Assembly (NCBI RefSeq): GCF_000264905.1
Contig: NW_006763134.1
Coordinates: 406,916-470,915 of the forward strand
Reading direction: 5' to 3'
Source of the DNA: Stereum hirsutum FP-91666 SS1
Lineage: Eukaryota > Basidiomycota > Agaricomycetes > Russulales > Stereaceae
Length of the DNA: 64,000 nucleotides
This document shows, piece by piece, positions 34,769-47,294 of the stretch; position 1 is the first letter of the stretch, and each line of letters opens with the position of its first letter. Under the pieces are notes generated by a model. The model was not told the origin of the DNA, did not search any database, and was given only the letters and a program-made list of their open reading frames with translations. Both the position numbers and the translations under genes were made by a program.

Positions 34769-36670
34769 TCATATAGCCCATCTATTATGCTTTCTGAGTT
34801 CTTCCCCGCGATAAAATATCCAGATCGGAAAAGGGATGCCAAGCACGAGCATTACACCTGCGAGAAACGTATATGTACCTCCGAGACCCATTCTAGCGAT
34901 CATGGGTGGGCCAGCCAATGGGAGAGCAAAACCGAATGCGAATCTTAACGCACTGGAAGCTGCTAGCGCACTTGCCGCATACCTGAAGAACAGAAAATGT
35001 AAGCGAAGCATAAGGAAAGTGCTGGTGCAAGGGAGGGTGCTACCGGAACGAGTCGACAAGATACATCTGTATTGGGACGAGAGTGGCGATAAGCCCGTAG
35101 CCAAAGATCGAGGAACCGATGATGGGCATGATCCAGTGAAGCCTCGCTTCTGCGGACCATCCGTACCAGAGGAGGCCGATTGGGACGATAGCCGCCCCAG
35201 GTAACATCGGAGGAATTCGATATTCAGGCTTCGCCTGTCCATCGTTTTTGAGGACCAGCTATTTTAAAAGAAAAGCGGAGACAAAAAAAGAAGGAAAGGC
35301 TTCAGCCATAGAAATCGTTCCGAAGGCAATTTGAATGTTGTGACGCTCACAGAGTGATAAATCTTGTCAGCGATATAACCACCCAGTACCACAGCTGCGA
35401 TCTCCCCGAGTCCGCCCCCGATATACGTGAGGCCAGTCGTCCCCACGCTGAACCCGTATTCGTCGCCGAACACGGTTGGGAACGTCGTAAAAAACATGAT
35501 CAATATGCCATAGATTCTACAAAAGAAGACGTAGTTAGTTACGAGGACGCAAAATGGTATTTACAGGCGTACACGGCACCATAGAGACTAAGAATGAAGC
35601 AGACAAAACTCTGAGTAAGATGCTGGATAGGGCGCGCCAAACCCAACCACAGAGTCCTCCATGCGTCAACTTCGGCTTCTGTGACTGGCTGTAAAGCTTC
35701 GTTAACGGCGGTGGCCAACTTTTCGGACGTCGATGAACGACGTCTCTCAAGATCGGAGGGCTCGGTGTGAGTTGATATGGCGCCGGAGAGCTTCTCCCAC
35801 CGACCCCGCACGACTGGCCCATACGTCTCCTGAAGGAACAGTGCCGCCAAAATGAAGGAGAGAAGCGCGAGCGCTGAGGTGACGACGAAGCTATATTTAA
35901 AGCCTACACTCTGTGCGATATACCCGCCCATGATGGGACCTGTAGGAGGGCCAATCATAACTCCTAGGAAAGAGACAGCTACTGGGCGAGCGCGTTGCGC
36001 GGGTACGAAAAGATCACCGATGAGGGATCCACCGACGGATATCGGTGTCGAGGCACCCAGGCCTGCTGCGAAGCGAAAGAAGATGAAAGCGCCTGTGTTC
36101 GGTGCGAATATGCAGGCAGTGTTGAAGATGAGGAAAATGATGGTCGAGAGAATGAGGATGGGCCTGCGCCCGTAAATCTCGCTCAGTGGGCCACCGAGAA
36201 GGGGGCCAACGGACCACGCAAGAACAAATATGGAAAGAGTGAGGGCGAGAACCGTCTCAGTTGTAATGTTATAGTGGGCGCCGATTCCTGGGAGGCCTGG
36301 CGCCATGACGGAGCTTGCCAGTGGTCTGCAAGATGAACGACAAGTCAGGCGCTATGGTCGACGAAGAGGGTCGGAAGAAAAGCCCTGACGAAAGGAAAGC
36401 TTGAAACGAGAGCAGGACTTGATAAAGATTGGGTGATCAGGCTCACGTTGTGACGAAAAAATGAAGAGAAAGCTTCTCATGCTCACCGACAGCGACCCAT
36501 TTACGACCTGATGACCAGTTCAAGGGGTTCGATGGCGCTTGATTCCACTCATCGTCTTCACGCTGCTGAGCGTCAAACTGAGACGAAGCACGCTTTAGCG
36601 CTCTGGCACTGGGATCGTCGTGTACGGCAGTGGTGCAACTGGGAGGTGGCGAATGTTCATCCTCTGTCAT
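34769..36670 (-). CDS. MFS drug/polyamine:H+ antiporter (DHA1 type)
   Basis: Plasma-membrane proton antiporter of the 12-span DHA1 family that exports drugs, polyamines or similar small molecules; the substrate cannot be read from sequence. Exons (minus) 36670-36487, 36417-36390, 36325-35573, 35516-35351, 35258-35044 and 34982-34769 sum to 1560 nt (519 aa). The polar N-terminus ends NPLNWSSGRKW, the classic pre-TM1 motif. TM1 is completed by a 28-base microexon (LLSFQAFL) leading to PLASSVMAPGLPGI. Motif A-like GPLSEIYGRRPI follows TM2, motif C-like GPPTGPIMGGYIAQ lies in TM5, and the central loop is charged. The protein ends with a short cytoplasmic tail. Confidence 0.92.
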
Positions 36671-39600
36671 TGTGAGTGAAAATTGGGACAGGATGTATTC
36701 TGTTGAGCAGTGGGTTGGGGCGCGAGGAAGGAGAACCTACAGTACGCTCCCATTCATGCACCCTTCTTATCATGGGTGCGGGACGTAGCGAATTCCGGAC
36801 TCCGAGTTCCAGTGTACCATAAACAGGCCTGGTGATCATTGGATTGGTCGCCACGCCGTAAGGCTACGTCTCGATGAAATTGAATTTGGTCGAGTCTGTG
36901 ACTTTCCGAGATGCATTGGTGTGGGCGCTCAGAAGTAGCGAGGCGGTCCTCTCCTCCAGAGCTGACCACGCGGTACGTTATCGATACAGAACCTCCCGCT
37001 GAGTTCAGCATACGTCTTCCATGAGATTCTTGTAGGGTCGAGAAGATGTGGATGGTCCGCAAGAGAATGAAAAAGACGTGAAAATAGCCGCCAAGTCTGC
37101 GGAGTTTACCCTTCCTGAAGCAAGCTGGGAGCTCGAGAGGATCGACGGTTGTGTATCAGAGTCCGTCCAACGCTGTTCGACTTCCTCGAGCTCCCTGGTT
37201 GCCACTGGATTGGAGCGGGACGCAAGTCAGTCAGCGTGTTTAGCTGTGCATCTTGTGGGAGGCTTCAATACCAGTGTTGCCGTGGGATCGACGATGGGTA
37301 CGTCATGTGTATGTTGCTTGTCGAAGGACAGGAGAAAGCCCACGTTCCCGCTAAGGATCTACTTTCGGCGAAATTGAGGCCCACCATCGCAGAAAACGAC
37401 ATCCCGGAGGGATGACCGATCGCTCGATTCATACACATCGAACCTAACTGCTCGAGGTCGTTGAACACTTTTAGCCTGCCCTGCGAAAGGTGAGATACAG
37501 TCAGACGGAAACAAGGGGGTAGATCTCATCTGAAAGCGTGTTATGGATGTCAGAAGCTATTCAGACACCCACGAATGTCGCCGAATTCCCTGACGAATGG
37601 TGGCGCCACTCTTTCACCTGCAAGATTGGACATTTTCAGGCATGAAACCAAGAGATGATTGTATATAGATGACTCACAGGCGAGACACGCTGATAGATTA
37701 CAGTCAAGTGTTTGTCAAAGTCGGCGTTTTCAATATCGCAAGAGGAAGATTCAAGGGCAGGTGAGCGCAATCCATGGTGCGTCTCCCGGGATGATGTGAA
37801 TTATCACCTACCTAGTGTCCGTTTTGCGTTACCTTCGCCCTGAATTCTGACAAAAACCATGTGAAAGGGCGGTACCTCTACTCTTGCCTTCTCTGATCCG
37901 CGGTGTGGTTTTGTTAGTAAATCCAGAAAGGAATGTATTACAAAACATACGGATACCTAGGACTCGAATGAGGCAGGATGAGACAGCATCGTCATGAAGT
38001 GCAGACATGAGGGACGTGTTCGACACGTCAAATGAAGCGAGAAACTAGGCGAGCTCGAGGACACCTTTTCGATGTGACGAGAGCCGTACAGATCAGATGG
38101 GCGAGAGGTGCATGGGTGATGTGGATACCTACTGTCGCACGGCCGTTTGATGCATTCTCCCCCCGACGAAGACGAAGCGGAACAATCAGAAAATTAAATT
38201 CCGGACTTCCAAGTCAATTGGCGTAAGCAGCAGAAAACCCGTTACGATGCACTGCAAGGAACCATAAGAGCGTGTAAGCGGGTCCCCGAAGCGTTGACGT
38301 GGATAGACTTTCGACGGCCTCCCGGACCGCGGGAAGAGAACCTTAGAACTCAATAGCGAAGCTATCTTCGGACCACCTTAGTAAGTATCTCGCTTGTGTA
38401 GATCTTACGTGAGGCGATAAGTTATCAAGAAAGGCAATGTGCCGGGCAGCGCGAGAAGGATTGCCTGACTTGGCTGCGTTGATCAACGTGAATATCGTTC
38501 AAAAGCAGCGTCCTAAGCAGGCCTCGTACGACGAATGAGCATGCTCGTCAAGAATATAACGAGATGAGATAGGACGGGATTATGTCGTTCTCCATGTGTT
38601 CCCAAGGACAAGTTGGAATAATCAACTCTCTGAGGACTGAGAGAACGAGCAGTATCGGTTGGTCTCGGACATCAGGATGGTTATATGCATGCCTAGGGTG
38701 AACACATGAGTATGCACGATAATCTATGTCTAAGTCGACTGTCTTCACACACACTCTCTTACCATTTTGAGATGACAGACTCGAAGTCTTCTCCCTTCGA
38801 GAAAGCAACGGCGTCGGACTCCATGCTCGGCAGTTACTATTGAGACAGAAACAAAAGTGTTCGGCCATATGGATGACAATACCAAGAATTCGTGAATGCT
38901 CGAGATCCTCGGAAATGACCAAGCGCAGGAGCGCGTAATTGGGTCTAATGTGGGCAACGGCACGAAGGAAGCACGACAATCTGAGGTTCGCGTCTACCTC
39001 TGATCCGCTCGTAATGGGGTCTCAACGTAGTGCAAGAGTGTATGATGCGGCCCAGCCCTTACCGACGAAGGGCCATACATATTGCAGCCCCATGATTCAC
39101 GAATAGTTCCGTCTGACACGCTGAAAGTGGTCAGAAGTTGACAAGCAGCTCGTGCGAAGGTCCGATTTGCCTGCTGTAATAGCTGTCGTTGTAGCCTAGA
39201 GTTTACCTATATTTCTATCATTACAAATATCGTCAGTGTTATAGAACTGTGAGAATGGAAGGCATCGAACTGAGTGGGATAACAAACTTTGAGGGTAAGT
39301 TAAATGACCAATGAGAACTAATACCGTAGTTCCTTCGAGTGCAGCAACCGCCGATTGGTGCACGACGGTTTGCGCTCTCGCCGCTGTATGGACTAGACCA
39401 TGCTATGGCTGACCTTATGTCTTGGAAGGTCTGAATTCTTCCAAGAGATCGAGTGAGTGATAATGTTAGGGTTAGTAGCACTTCAAAGTTTTCGCGTACT
39501 CTACACCATTCCAAAGTGGGCCTTCGAATCGCCGACAACTAATTTGAATTGATTGAACCTTCCATTCATAGAGCAGAACAGCACCGAATAACACTCAGCA

Positions 39601-40579
39601 ATATGATCGAGAATAGAGGTTGTGTTCGTGGAGTCGCAAAACGAGGAGCCTGACACTCCGAAACTCGCGATCGATGTCGTGGTGAACAGTAGTTGGGATG
39701 TGTAGGCCTTAGCCTTTGCTGTCTTTGCTCGAGCGCAGTTCCAAGCCCTGATTTTGGATAGAAGATCAGCGACACAACGTACATCAACGCGAACACGAGG
39801 TTACGCATTGCCAAAAGCATTGCAGAACACTCCGACGGTCGAAGGCTAAAGTCGATAGCTAGGTCATGTCGGTACGGAGTCTGACTGGAACTGAGGTCGT
39901 GGCTGGCAGCTCGGAAGGGGTTTCTTCGTGACCCTAGAAACAAATTTGAAGAGAAGTCGGATGCAATGGCTGCTGATAGTTAAACGGCGAAACAGTACCT
40001 CCAAGGAAATAAACTTGATCGCTTCTATGAGCACTGTCATCCAAAGCCTCGTTGCTGTACTAATCTGTCAGCACAACCTCATTTACCACTACTCTTCGAG
40101 ATGTCAGGTCAGTTGTCTCAGTTCGATGAAATATGCGAGTTTTTAGTGCCGAACGGTTGAGGCAAGGGTCGACGAGAGGGGGCGACGTGGTGGTTGTAAA
40201 CCACGCCTGTCCCAATCCTGCTGGCCGGACAGGCGCGCTCAGGCAATTGCCGAGTCGGAGTCGAATTGGGAAGAAACGAAACACTGTTCGTGTGGCGTGG
40301 AACGCCACAGTGGACGCAAGTATGCCCTTTCATGCTCCGCGAGGGTCTCGATATAACGACGGGAGCAGAAACAAGCAGAAACGGTACCAAGAAAGTAGAC
40401 ATACAGTCCCGCCACATACAGTACTTTACACTCGCAGTTGACTTTGGTTACGAGCGCATAAAGCATCGAATAATTCAAGCAAAAAAACAAACTAACAAAC
40501 CTTTCTTCCCATTCATTCTTTTACCACGTCTTCTTTACGCACTCTAACCTCCTTTAACTTCTTGTCTATACATCTCCCC
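36671..40579. other. 3.9 kb without a confident gene
   Basis: Many frames of 60-143 codons occur on both strands (for example 38548-38979 and 39566-39943, minus; 37048-37415, plus). None shows a domain, signal peptide or coherent exon chain. A poorly conserved or degraded gene could be hidden here. The last 100 bases hold the 3' flank of Het-C. Confidence 0.45.
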
Positions 40580-43500
40580 TCACTGACGTCCACCATGGTG
40601 CCCATGATGCCCATGATGATGCGCTCCCGGCATTCCCGGTCCTCCAGGAGGTCCTCCATACCCAGGTCCACCTCCCCCAAACTCAGGCTGCGCCTCAGGG
40701 AATCCCATCGGTGGTGGCCCAGGCGGCCCTCCAAACCCACCCGGAGTCGGGAAACCTGCTCCAGGTGCTCCACCATACCCTCCTCCACCACCGTATCCCG
40801 GCGGGCCTCCATACCCAGGTCCCGGCGGTCCTCCGTATCCCGGTTCAGGCGGTCCTCCATATCCCGGTTCAGGCGGCCCTCCAAACGACGGCATACCCGG
40901 ATAACTCGATCCTCCACCGGGAGGTCCCCCGGGATAACCAGATTGAGAAGGCATAGGTGGTCCGCCTGGGTACGAAGATTGGGGAGGTCCGGGTGGAGGA
41001 CCACCAGGGTACGCAGATGGGAAGTCAGACCCAGGTCCAGCACCGGGGAACGAAGGTGGCGCAGGCGAATGATGTCCATGTCCCCCCGGACGAGGCGACA
41101 TCATAGGCGGAGGTGGTCCATTCGGGTTCGACATCCCTCCTCCCGATCCATAGAAATCTGCTGCCTGTCCACTCCCCGGAACTTCGTACTGCGGCGCCCC
41201 GGCTGGCGCATGATGTTCGTACGTCCCCCCAACCCCCACCTGTCCCGTCGTCTCATCCCTCCTACCCGGAATCGGGAACCCGCTTCCCCACCCGCCTCCA
41301 CTCGGACCCCCACCACTCGACGTACTCGCCCCGCCCGCTGCACTCCCCATGAAACCCGAACTCCCACCCAGCCCACCCCCATACTTCCCGAACAGGTTTT
41401 GTGCCTGCGATACACCCGGGATGCCGTGCGCTTGTTGACCGAGATAACCTTGGAAGTTGTGCGCTGCGCCTTCAGCGGCGCCGAAGCCTTCGGTGTGGGC
41501 GGTGGTGCCGATACGGGTGTTGCGATGGTTCCGGACGGAGTCTTTGGTCAGGCGGGAGAGGATTTCGGATTTCTGAGGGGTGTTGTTGATCCATTGTTGC
41601 ATGTAGGACATCATTTCGGATTGGATTTTGGAGTTTCGGGAGTGGAAGTCGGGATGGAAGCTACAACCAGGGAGTCCTGTTGTGAGTTTTCGAGAGCAAT
41701 AAACGCGATATTCGACAGAAGTAGAAGACGTACAGGCATTGAAGAGCCTCTTCGGTGACATGCTGAGCGCTCATGGAGGTGTCATCCCAAGCTTTGGCGA
41801 CCAGCTCGACCGTATGTTTCTGCAAAATATTACATGTACATCAGCGTCGTTCCTTTTGCTCAAATGTGCACTGAGGGAGTACGGAGATGCACATACCACG
41901 ACTAGCCTCGCAAGATGTCCCGCAGGCTCGTTCAGGATCAAGTTCTAAGTAGCGATATCAGTCATGGTCACCAAATATATCACCAGTAAAGCTTGCAAAA
42001 CTCACAAAGTGATCCTTCGAGAGGAACGAATGGGTCGGGTCCGAAGCCCTCGGGTCGTTGAACACCTGCGCCACAGCACGATATATGCGTTAGACTAGGA
42101 CATCCATACTAAGAGTCTCGAGCGATGATAAGCGGGAGACGCACTTCGTATTGATCGTGGTTATTGATGACTTCGCCGGACGCAGCCATAAGTTGCGAAC
42201 TTGCAGTCTTCAGGACAGGCTTGAGGAACGGCTGCAAGACGTGTTACCATATCAGCGCTCAACCCATCATCTGCACGGACGTAGAGAAGAAACACATACT
42301 TCGAGCGTCGTGAACACGAACACTACAACCCGAAAGTCAGCAAAGCATCCTCAGTAAAAGTCACATCCCCCAAGCCCAAACCAGAAAACCCACCCGAAAT
42401 CGAATCCGTAATCTTCTCAATCAACGGCCCCAACCCCGGTATCTTCTCAATCGTATTCTCAATCTTCTTCGCAATCGAGTCCCTAAAGCTCAACACCTGC
42501 CAAAGCACCGCATGGATCTCCTGCGGACTCATATCTTCGGGCCTCTTGCCCCCGCCCACGCCCTGTCCCTGTGCCCGGATCCGCTCCATGCCCTCCATGT
42601 CGCGACTCATATCGTTAGAAGAAGAGGAGGGGAGCTTGAAGAGAAGGTCGCGGAGTGTGTCACCGGAGACGTCGCTGCCTGAGACAGAACGGGAACGGGC
42701 GGTGGAGAGGGCTTTGTTGAGGTCTGAGACGGAGGCCTCGCTCTGTTCAACCAACATTAAAAGACAATTAAGTTAGCATCTTTTAGCAGGCTTCCTGAAC
42801 TCTGACTATGTTGTGTGGAATGGAGTAGGAGTAACGCACGATATGATCCGTCGCCTCCCCCAACAAACTATGTATGAAATCGCTGCTCCCAAACGTCCCA
42901 GTCACCAACGGCGCGACGCTCTTCCCGTTAGGAGCCTGCAAGCGCACATGGTCACCGACGTGGACAAAGACGTCGTGATAGCCCATGTTGACCAGCGCGA
43001 GCTCGCAGAAGTTCGAATGTGCGGAGAAGTCTTCGAGGGTATGGAGCTGTGATATGATGACAATGCGAAAGAGTGAGCGAACAAGTAAATCGTAGAGCGG
43101 ACGGCAGTATAATCGGTCATGAGCGATCATCAGACGAGATATGGATAAATGGAAACTATTGCGAATATAAATGCATGACTAAAAGTCCAAAAAACTCACA
43201 GACTGCCCCAAAAGCCTATACGCCTCATACTCGTCCTCCTTCCTCTTGCTCGCGCGATGCTGCCTGCCCATCTGGATACACCTCTCCAACGTGCGTCTCA
43301 CGAGGGCTTTCGAGGTGTCCCAGTTGCCTTGTTCTATGAGGCGATTGACGTCAGGATGAAGGCGCACGTTCGGAAGAAGGTAGGAGAAGGTAAGGAGAAA
43401 GGTATAAGGACGCACCATTCGCAATATAATTCTTCATACCCGTCCTCGGGTCGACCTCCAGCTCGCGGGGCTAATCTCGAGCATCAATCACCCACTCACA

Positions 43501-45041
43501 TACAAAGGACATGAAGGATGGAAGGAATGAAGGGTGAACATACATCAACAGGCCCCCTCAACCGCCTATCATACTGCCTCGCGTCTTCGCCCTCTCCGTA
43601 GCCTTTCGGGTTATCGATATGTTCCGTCTACAGCACAGTGCATCATGACATGTCGCACGGGGGAAGAAGACAATCATGCAGCACGAAGGAATTAACGAGT
43701 CGGTGAGTGGTCCGGTATAAAGAGAGAGGCGGTTGGGTGCAGCGAAATGGGATTGAATGGGACGTACAGGGAGATAAACCCCCAACCTCTCTTCCGTCAC
43801 TTCGAACTCAGCCGTAGCGTACCCATGAGCCTATAAACAAAGTGAACGATACCACGCCAAGTCAGTTCCATATTCCGACACCGTGACCACGGAGAGTATA
43901 ACGGGTAGGGCTGCATGTATAGGCTGACTTACGAGGAACCCGAGCGCCATGCACAAATTGATGATCGTCTACATGACATGCGTGGACAGTCAGTACGCGA
44001 TACATTATATTCCCACTCGACCGTCGAGAGGTGGAATGAATCATGACTCGACTGACCTGAAGCGGCAACTTCTTCAAACCAGCAATATCGACGGCCTAAT
44101 ATGAACACATGAGCGAAGAAAGCCCGAAAGTCAGCTCCGATGTAGAAGGACAGATAGACACATATATCGGACGAGGTTCTGTGGGTCACGTACTTGACTA
44201 TAATCACGAAGCCAGTTCCTGTGTGGATGAGAGATGTAACATTAGTAGCTGGAATAAGTGAAATGGACATGACTTGTAGTTTATAGGGAATAACGTAGGC
44301 CACGAAACGAGTGCATAAACGATTATATGGTCAAGACGCGCCGGTCAATGCCAGAAGCCAAGGAACCAGGCGCCTGGAGCATGACTCGCTCCATATCGAC
44401 TCCTCAATACTCGAAATGGGTCCCAAACTGCCAGATCCATACCCTGGCCGGATGATACAGAAACTCGAGGATACAAACAACTCGAAAAACAGAGAGGAAA
44501 ACTCACCCGAAGTACACCCTCTTCACGTCCAACCCTCCGAACTTACTTCCTCCTTTACCCATCAGCGCGCCTATAGCGAACCCACCGCTTTTCTTGGCAA
44601 TCTCGGTGAGTATGTCTTCCTATTGATTTTTTTTTTGAATTTTTCGCACGAGTGCAGGGTAGGCGGTTACGCGAAAGGGAGATGGGTGAGAGGGAGGACG
44701 AAAATTGTCAGTGATGAGGTAAAAAGAAGATGGTAAGGTCAGAGGGTCGAACGCACGATATCACCATGCCTGAAGGCCTTTCCCTCCATATACGCGAACC
44801 TTCATGACCCAAGCAGCCATCGAATCCATAAACCACCAGAAATCAAACGCAGAGAAGATCAACATAAGCTCTTCATTGATCGCCGATGAAAACTGAGATA
44901 GCATAGTCGCTTGTGAAGAAATAGGGTTGAACAAACGTACGAAGGAATGTTCCCCGCTCCAAATGCGAGGACTTCATGGCCGGGGAGGCACACGACGAGT
45001 ACTACGAGCAAAACAAGCCACGGGCTGAGATGGAATGACAT
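40580..45041 (-). CDS. het-C: Het-C heterokaryon incompatibility-type protein
   Basis: Het-C proteins are secreted or membrane-associated fungal proteins linked to vegetative incompatibility in ascomycetes; the role in basidiomycetes is unclear. Eighteen exons sum to 2634 nt (877 aa), from 45041-44941 to 41660-40580, several only 23-48 bases long. A signal peptide (LVLLVVLVVCLPGHEVLA) precedes the family start AFGAGNIPS, followed by FRHGDIEDILTEIA, VYFGNWLRDYSQAVDIAGL, the HTLEDFSAHSNFCELAL helix with its conserved His/Asp/Glu residues, and the central helical region. The final exon encodes EMMSYMQQWINNTPQKS and then about 280 residues of Gly/Pro/Tyr-rich repeats (GYGGPPEPGYGGPP type) with a His/Gly end. 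An upstream in-frame ATG at 45062 is possible, but 45041 starts the signal peptide cleanly. Confidence 0.94.
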
Positions 45042-45441
45042 CTCTTTCTTCGTCTTCTTCAACCTCTGGTCAAACTTAGCCTATTCTCCGAGTCTGCACC
45101 GATGTCAGAGAGATGTTCTTTGTTCAAAGTCGCAATGTAGCAGCACAAGAAGCACAGAAAAATAGGTACGAAAGACTGATGATCTTCTCGGAGACGATGC
45201 CCGGTGTAACGATGATGGTGGTGGTCGAGAAGAATAAAAGCAGGTTGTCGTCGGGCGTTCGTTGACGCCGATTATAAGATAACGAAGCAGCACAGGACAA
45301 GAACGACGGCGCTAAACCCAACGCTCGAAGCTGTGATTGGAAAGCAGAGAGGCGCTGGACAGTGGAACGAACAGTTGACGTCATTCGGTCTGCGCTTTGA
45401 CTCTCATCGATAGAGTTTGCGTGGCCTGGTGGCGGTGCAGT

Positions 45442-45887
45442 CTACTACTGTAAGACAGATGTCGTCAGGAACCAGCATGGCTTACATAAAATTGTCCTGG
45501 CTCGCGATTGGCTGCAGAGGTTTCCAGAGGTTTCGGAGCCAATCACAAGCCAGAAACATTTTATGTAAGCCTTGCTGGTTCCTAACGACATCTGTCTTAC
45601 TATTTCGACCCCAAGTTCAGTCACACGTCACAGGGACCCCCTCGGTGAACTTCATATGGCCGAGGGTCACAGGTCACAGGCCGCTGTGAACTAAGGAAAA
45701 AACCTTAGAAAATCATTATTTTTCGGGTCGCGCCTCCGGCGCGACATATATGGGCATTTCCGGCCCCTTGTGAACTTAAAGTCACAACGGCCCGCGGCCT
45801 CCGGCCGCTATGAACTACGATTTTGCCAAGTTCACGGCGTCACAGGTCACAGGCCGTGAACTTGGGGTCGAAATAGTACAGTAGTAG
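45442..45887. mobile_element. Nested palindromic MITE-like element
   Basis: The outer 11-bp inverted repeat is CTACTACTGTA (45442-45452) with its complement at 45877-45887. Inside lie two inverted structures back to back. The first is 45450-45600, two arms of about 65 bases starting GTAAGACAGATGTCGT that pair almost fully around a short loop. The second is 45598-45878, with perfect 22-bp termini containing TATTTCGACCCCAAGTTCA. The second one also holds GC-rich mini-hairpins (GTCGCGCC-TCC-GGCGCGAC and a GCGGCC-TCC-GGCCGC type). No open reading frame. It lies about 400 bases upstream of the Het-C start. Confidence 0.75.
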
Positions 45888-46161
45888 CTCGGAACGCTGT
45901 GGCCCAACTGCTGTTACAGTGGGCTCAGCGTCGACAATAAACACTGCACTGACCGGAAAAAATGCTTCACGGGGAGCTAATACAAAAGACGATGATGACG
46001 AACGCCCCCCTCAAAAAAAACGCCGAAGACCAAACACTTCATACAAGGCCCTCTACTAAAGTAGCGGGAATAATGTCAAGGCCGCGTCTGGCACCTAATG
46101 ATTCTTCCAGTCGAACGAGCCGTCAGGATCGTCTCCGAATACTAGTCCTACCCCCGTATAG

Positions 46162-46622
46162 GTCGAACGCGTTACGCCTGACCTATGCGCAGGCCCACTC
46201 TCCCGCAACATGCTTGCGCTCAGAGAGGCCGGAATAGAACTACCTGTCTACTACTACGGCTACTTGATGGACGAGCAGCCCGAAGGATTCCTAGATTATG
46301 CCCGAACCTACGTTCATCCCGACTGTGTCCACGAATGGTCCACATGCGACCTCTTCTTGCTCTGTCTCAGCGAAATAAAAATCGATGGAAACCTCAGACG
46401 AAAGCCGGAACCGAAGATATGTTGGGTGGACAGTTATGCGAAGGAAGAGTATCCGAGGGTGGATAAGCCGGTGGGGGGACCGTCGTGGTGCTGCCCCTAT
46501 TTTCGAATAGTCGCTCGAGTTATCGTCGGAGGCCGACGCAGGAGCAGGTGGATAACATGTCGCGTCTTTTGAAGCAGAAACCGAGGTGGTGGCATGCGGA
46601 GCGCATGTATAATACAATGTAA
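46162..46622 (+). pseudogene. Frameshifted copy of the YYG-LMD/PRWW family
   Basis: Opens CAGPLSRNM and LREAGIELPVYYYGYLMD, clearly homologous to the gene at 33282-33916, then ICWVDSYAKEEYPRVD. At the six-G run 46473-46478 the frame is lost; one base out, the homology resumes with VVLPLFSN, RRRPTQEQVD and QKPRWWHAERM and a stop at 46620-46622. An in-frame TAG lies just before 46162 (46159-46161), unless that is an intron acceptor, and no convincing first exon was found. It is either a pseudogene or an intact gene with a homopolymer error. Confidence 0.7.
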
Positions 46623-47294
46623 GGTCTCGCGTGTCGTCGTCCAGGTCAGCTTGTCTTTCTTTCTTTTTCGTCTTGTATTAACTGACCTCATTTTCCGTCG
46701 AACAATTGAGGGCAGGCATTCTTGGCACTCATCTATCGGGGAAGTTCTCGCAATGGCGGCCCATTTTTTTTTAGCCATGTTGAATATGTACGGGACGAAC
46801 GATCGCCTAAGGACACAACGGCCATTCCTTATAGACGACGTTCGTCTCCTGATCCCAAGAAGAAGGCACGTTAGACGGATATGTTCGATGATGCCCCTTT
46901 TGCATTTTATCTAATGATTGTATGATGATTTTCCTGTGACTCGAACAAGTTGTGTGCTGTTATTCAAAGGTGTATGCCAAATTCAGGCCGAATCCATCAA
47001 GTGTTTGCTTTGTTTTTAGAAGTTGTAATGAGTCTCGGGCAAAGATCATCTAACGGGCCCCTATGTATTGAAAACTGCTTGGTTGAGAAATAGCCTTGCA
47101 CGCGTAAACCCTTCGCCAATCAAGGAGCGAGCTCTCGTGGTAGCTCCGACGTTTGAGACCGCTGCCATATTGCCTGAATATCGACAATGAACCATTACGA
47201 GCATGAAGAAGGACCCAGAGACGTACAAGCTCCCAGCGAACGTACCATCGCCTCTGCAGCATCACGCAAACATCGATCCAGCTTTGAATCAACC
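46623..47294. other. Intergenic, no gene seen
   Basis: Between two 3' ends. Short frames only. Confidence 0.5.

Noticed and set aside
40562..41758. 398-codon plus-strand frame opposite Het-C
   Set aside because: Arg/Ser/His-rich antisense shadow of the Gly/Pro repeat exon.
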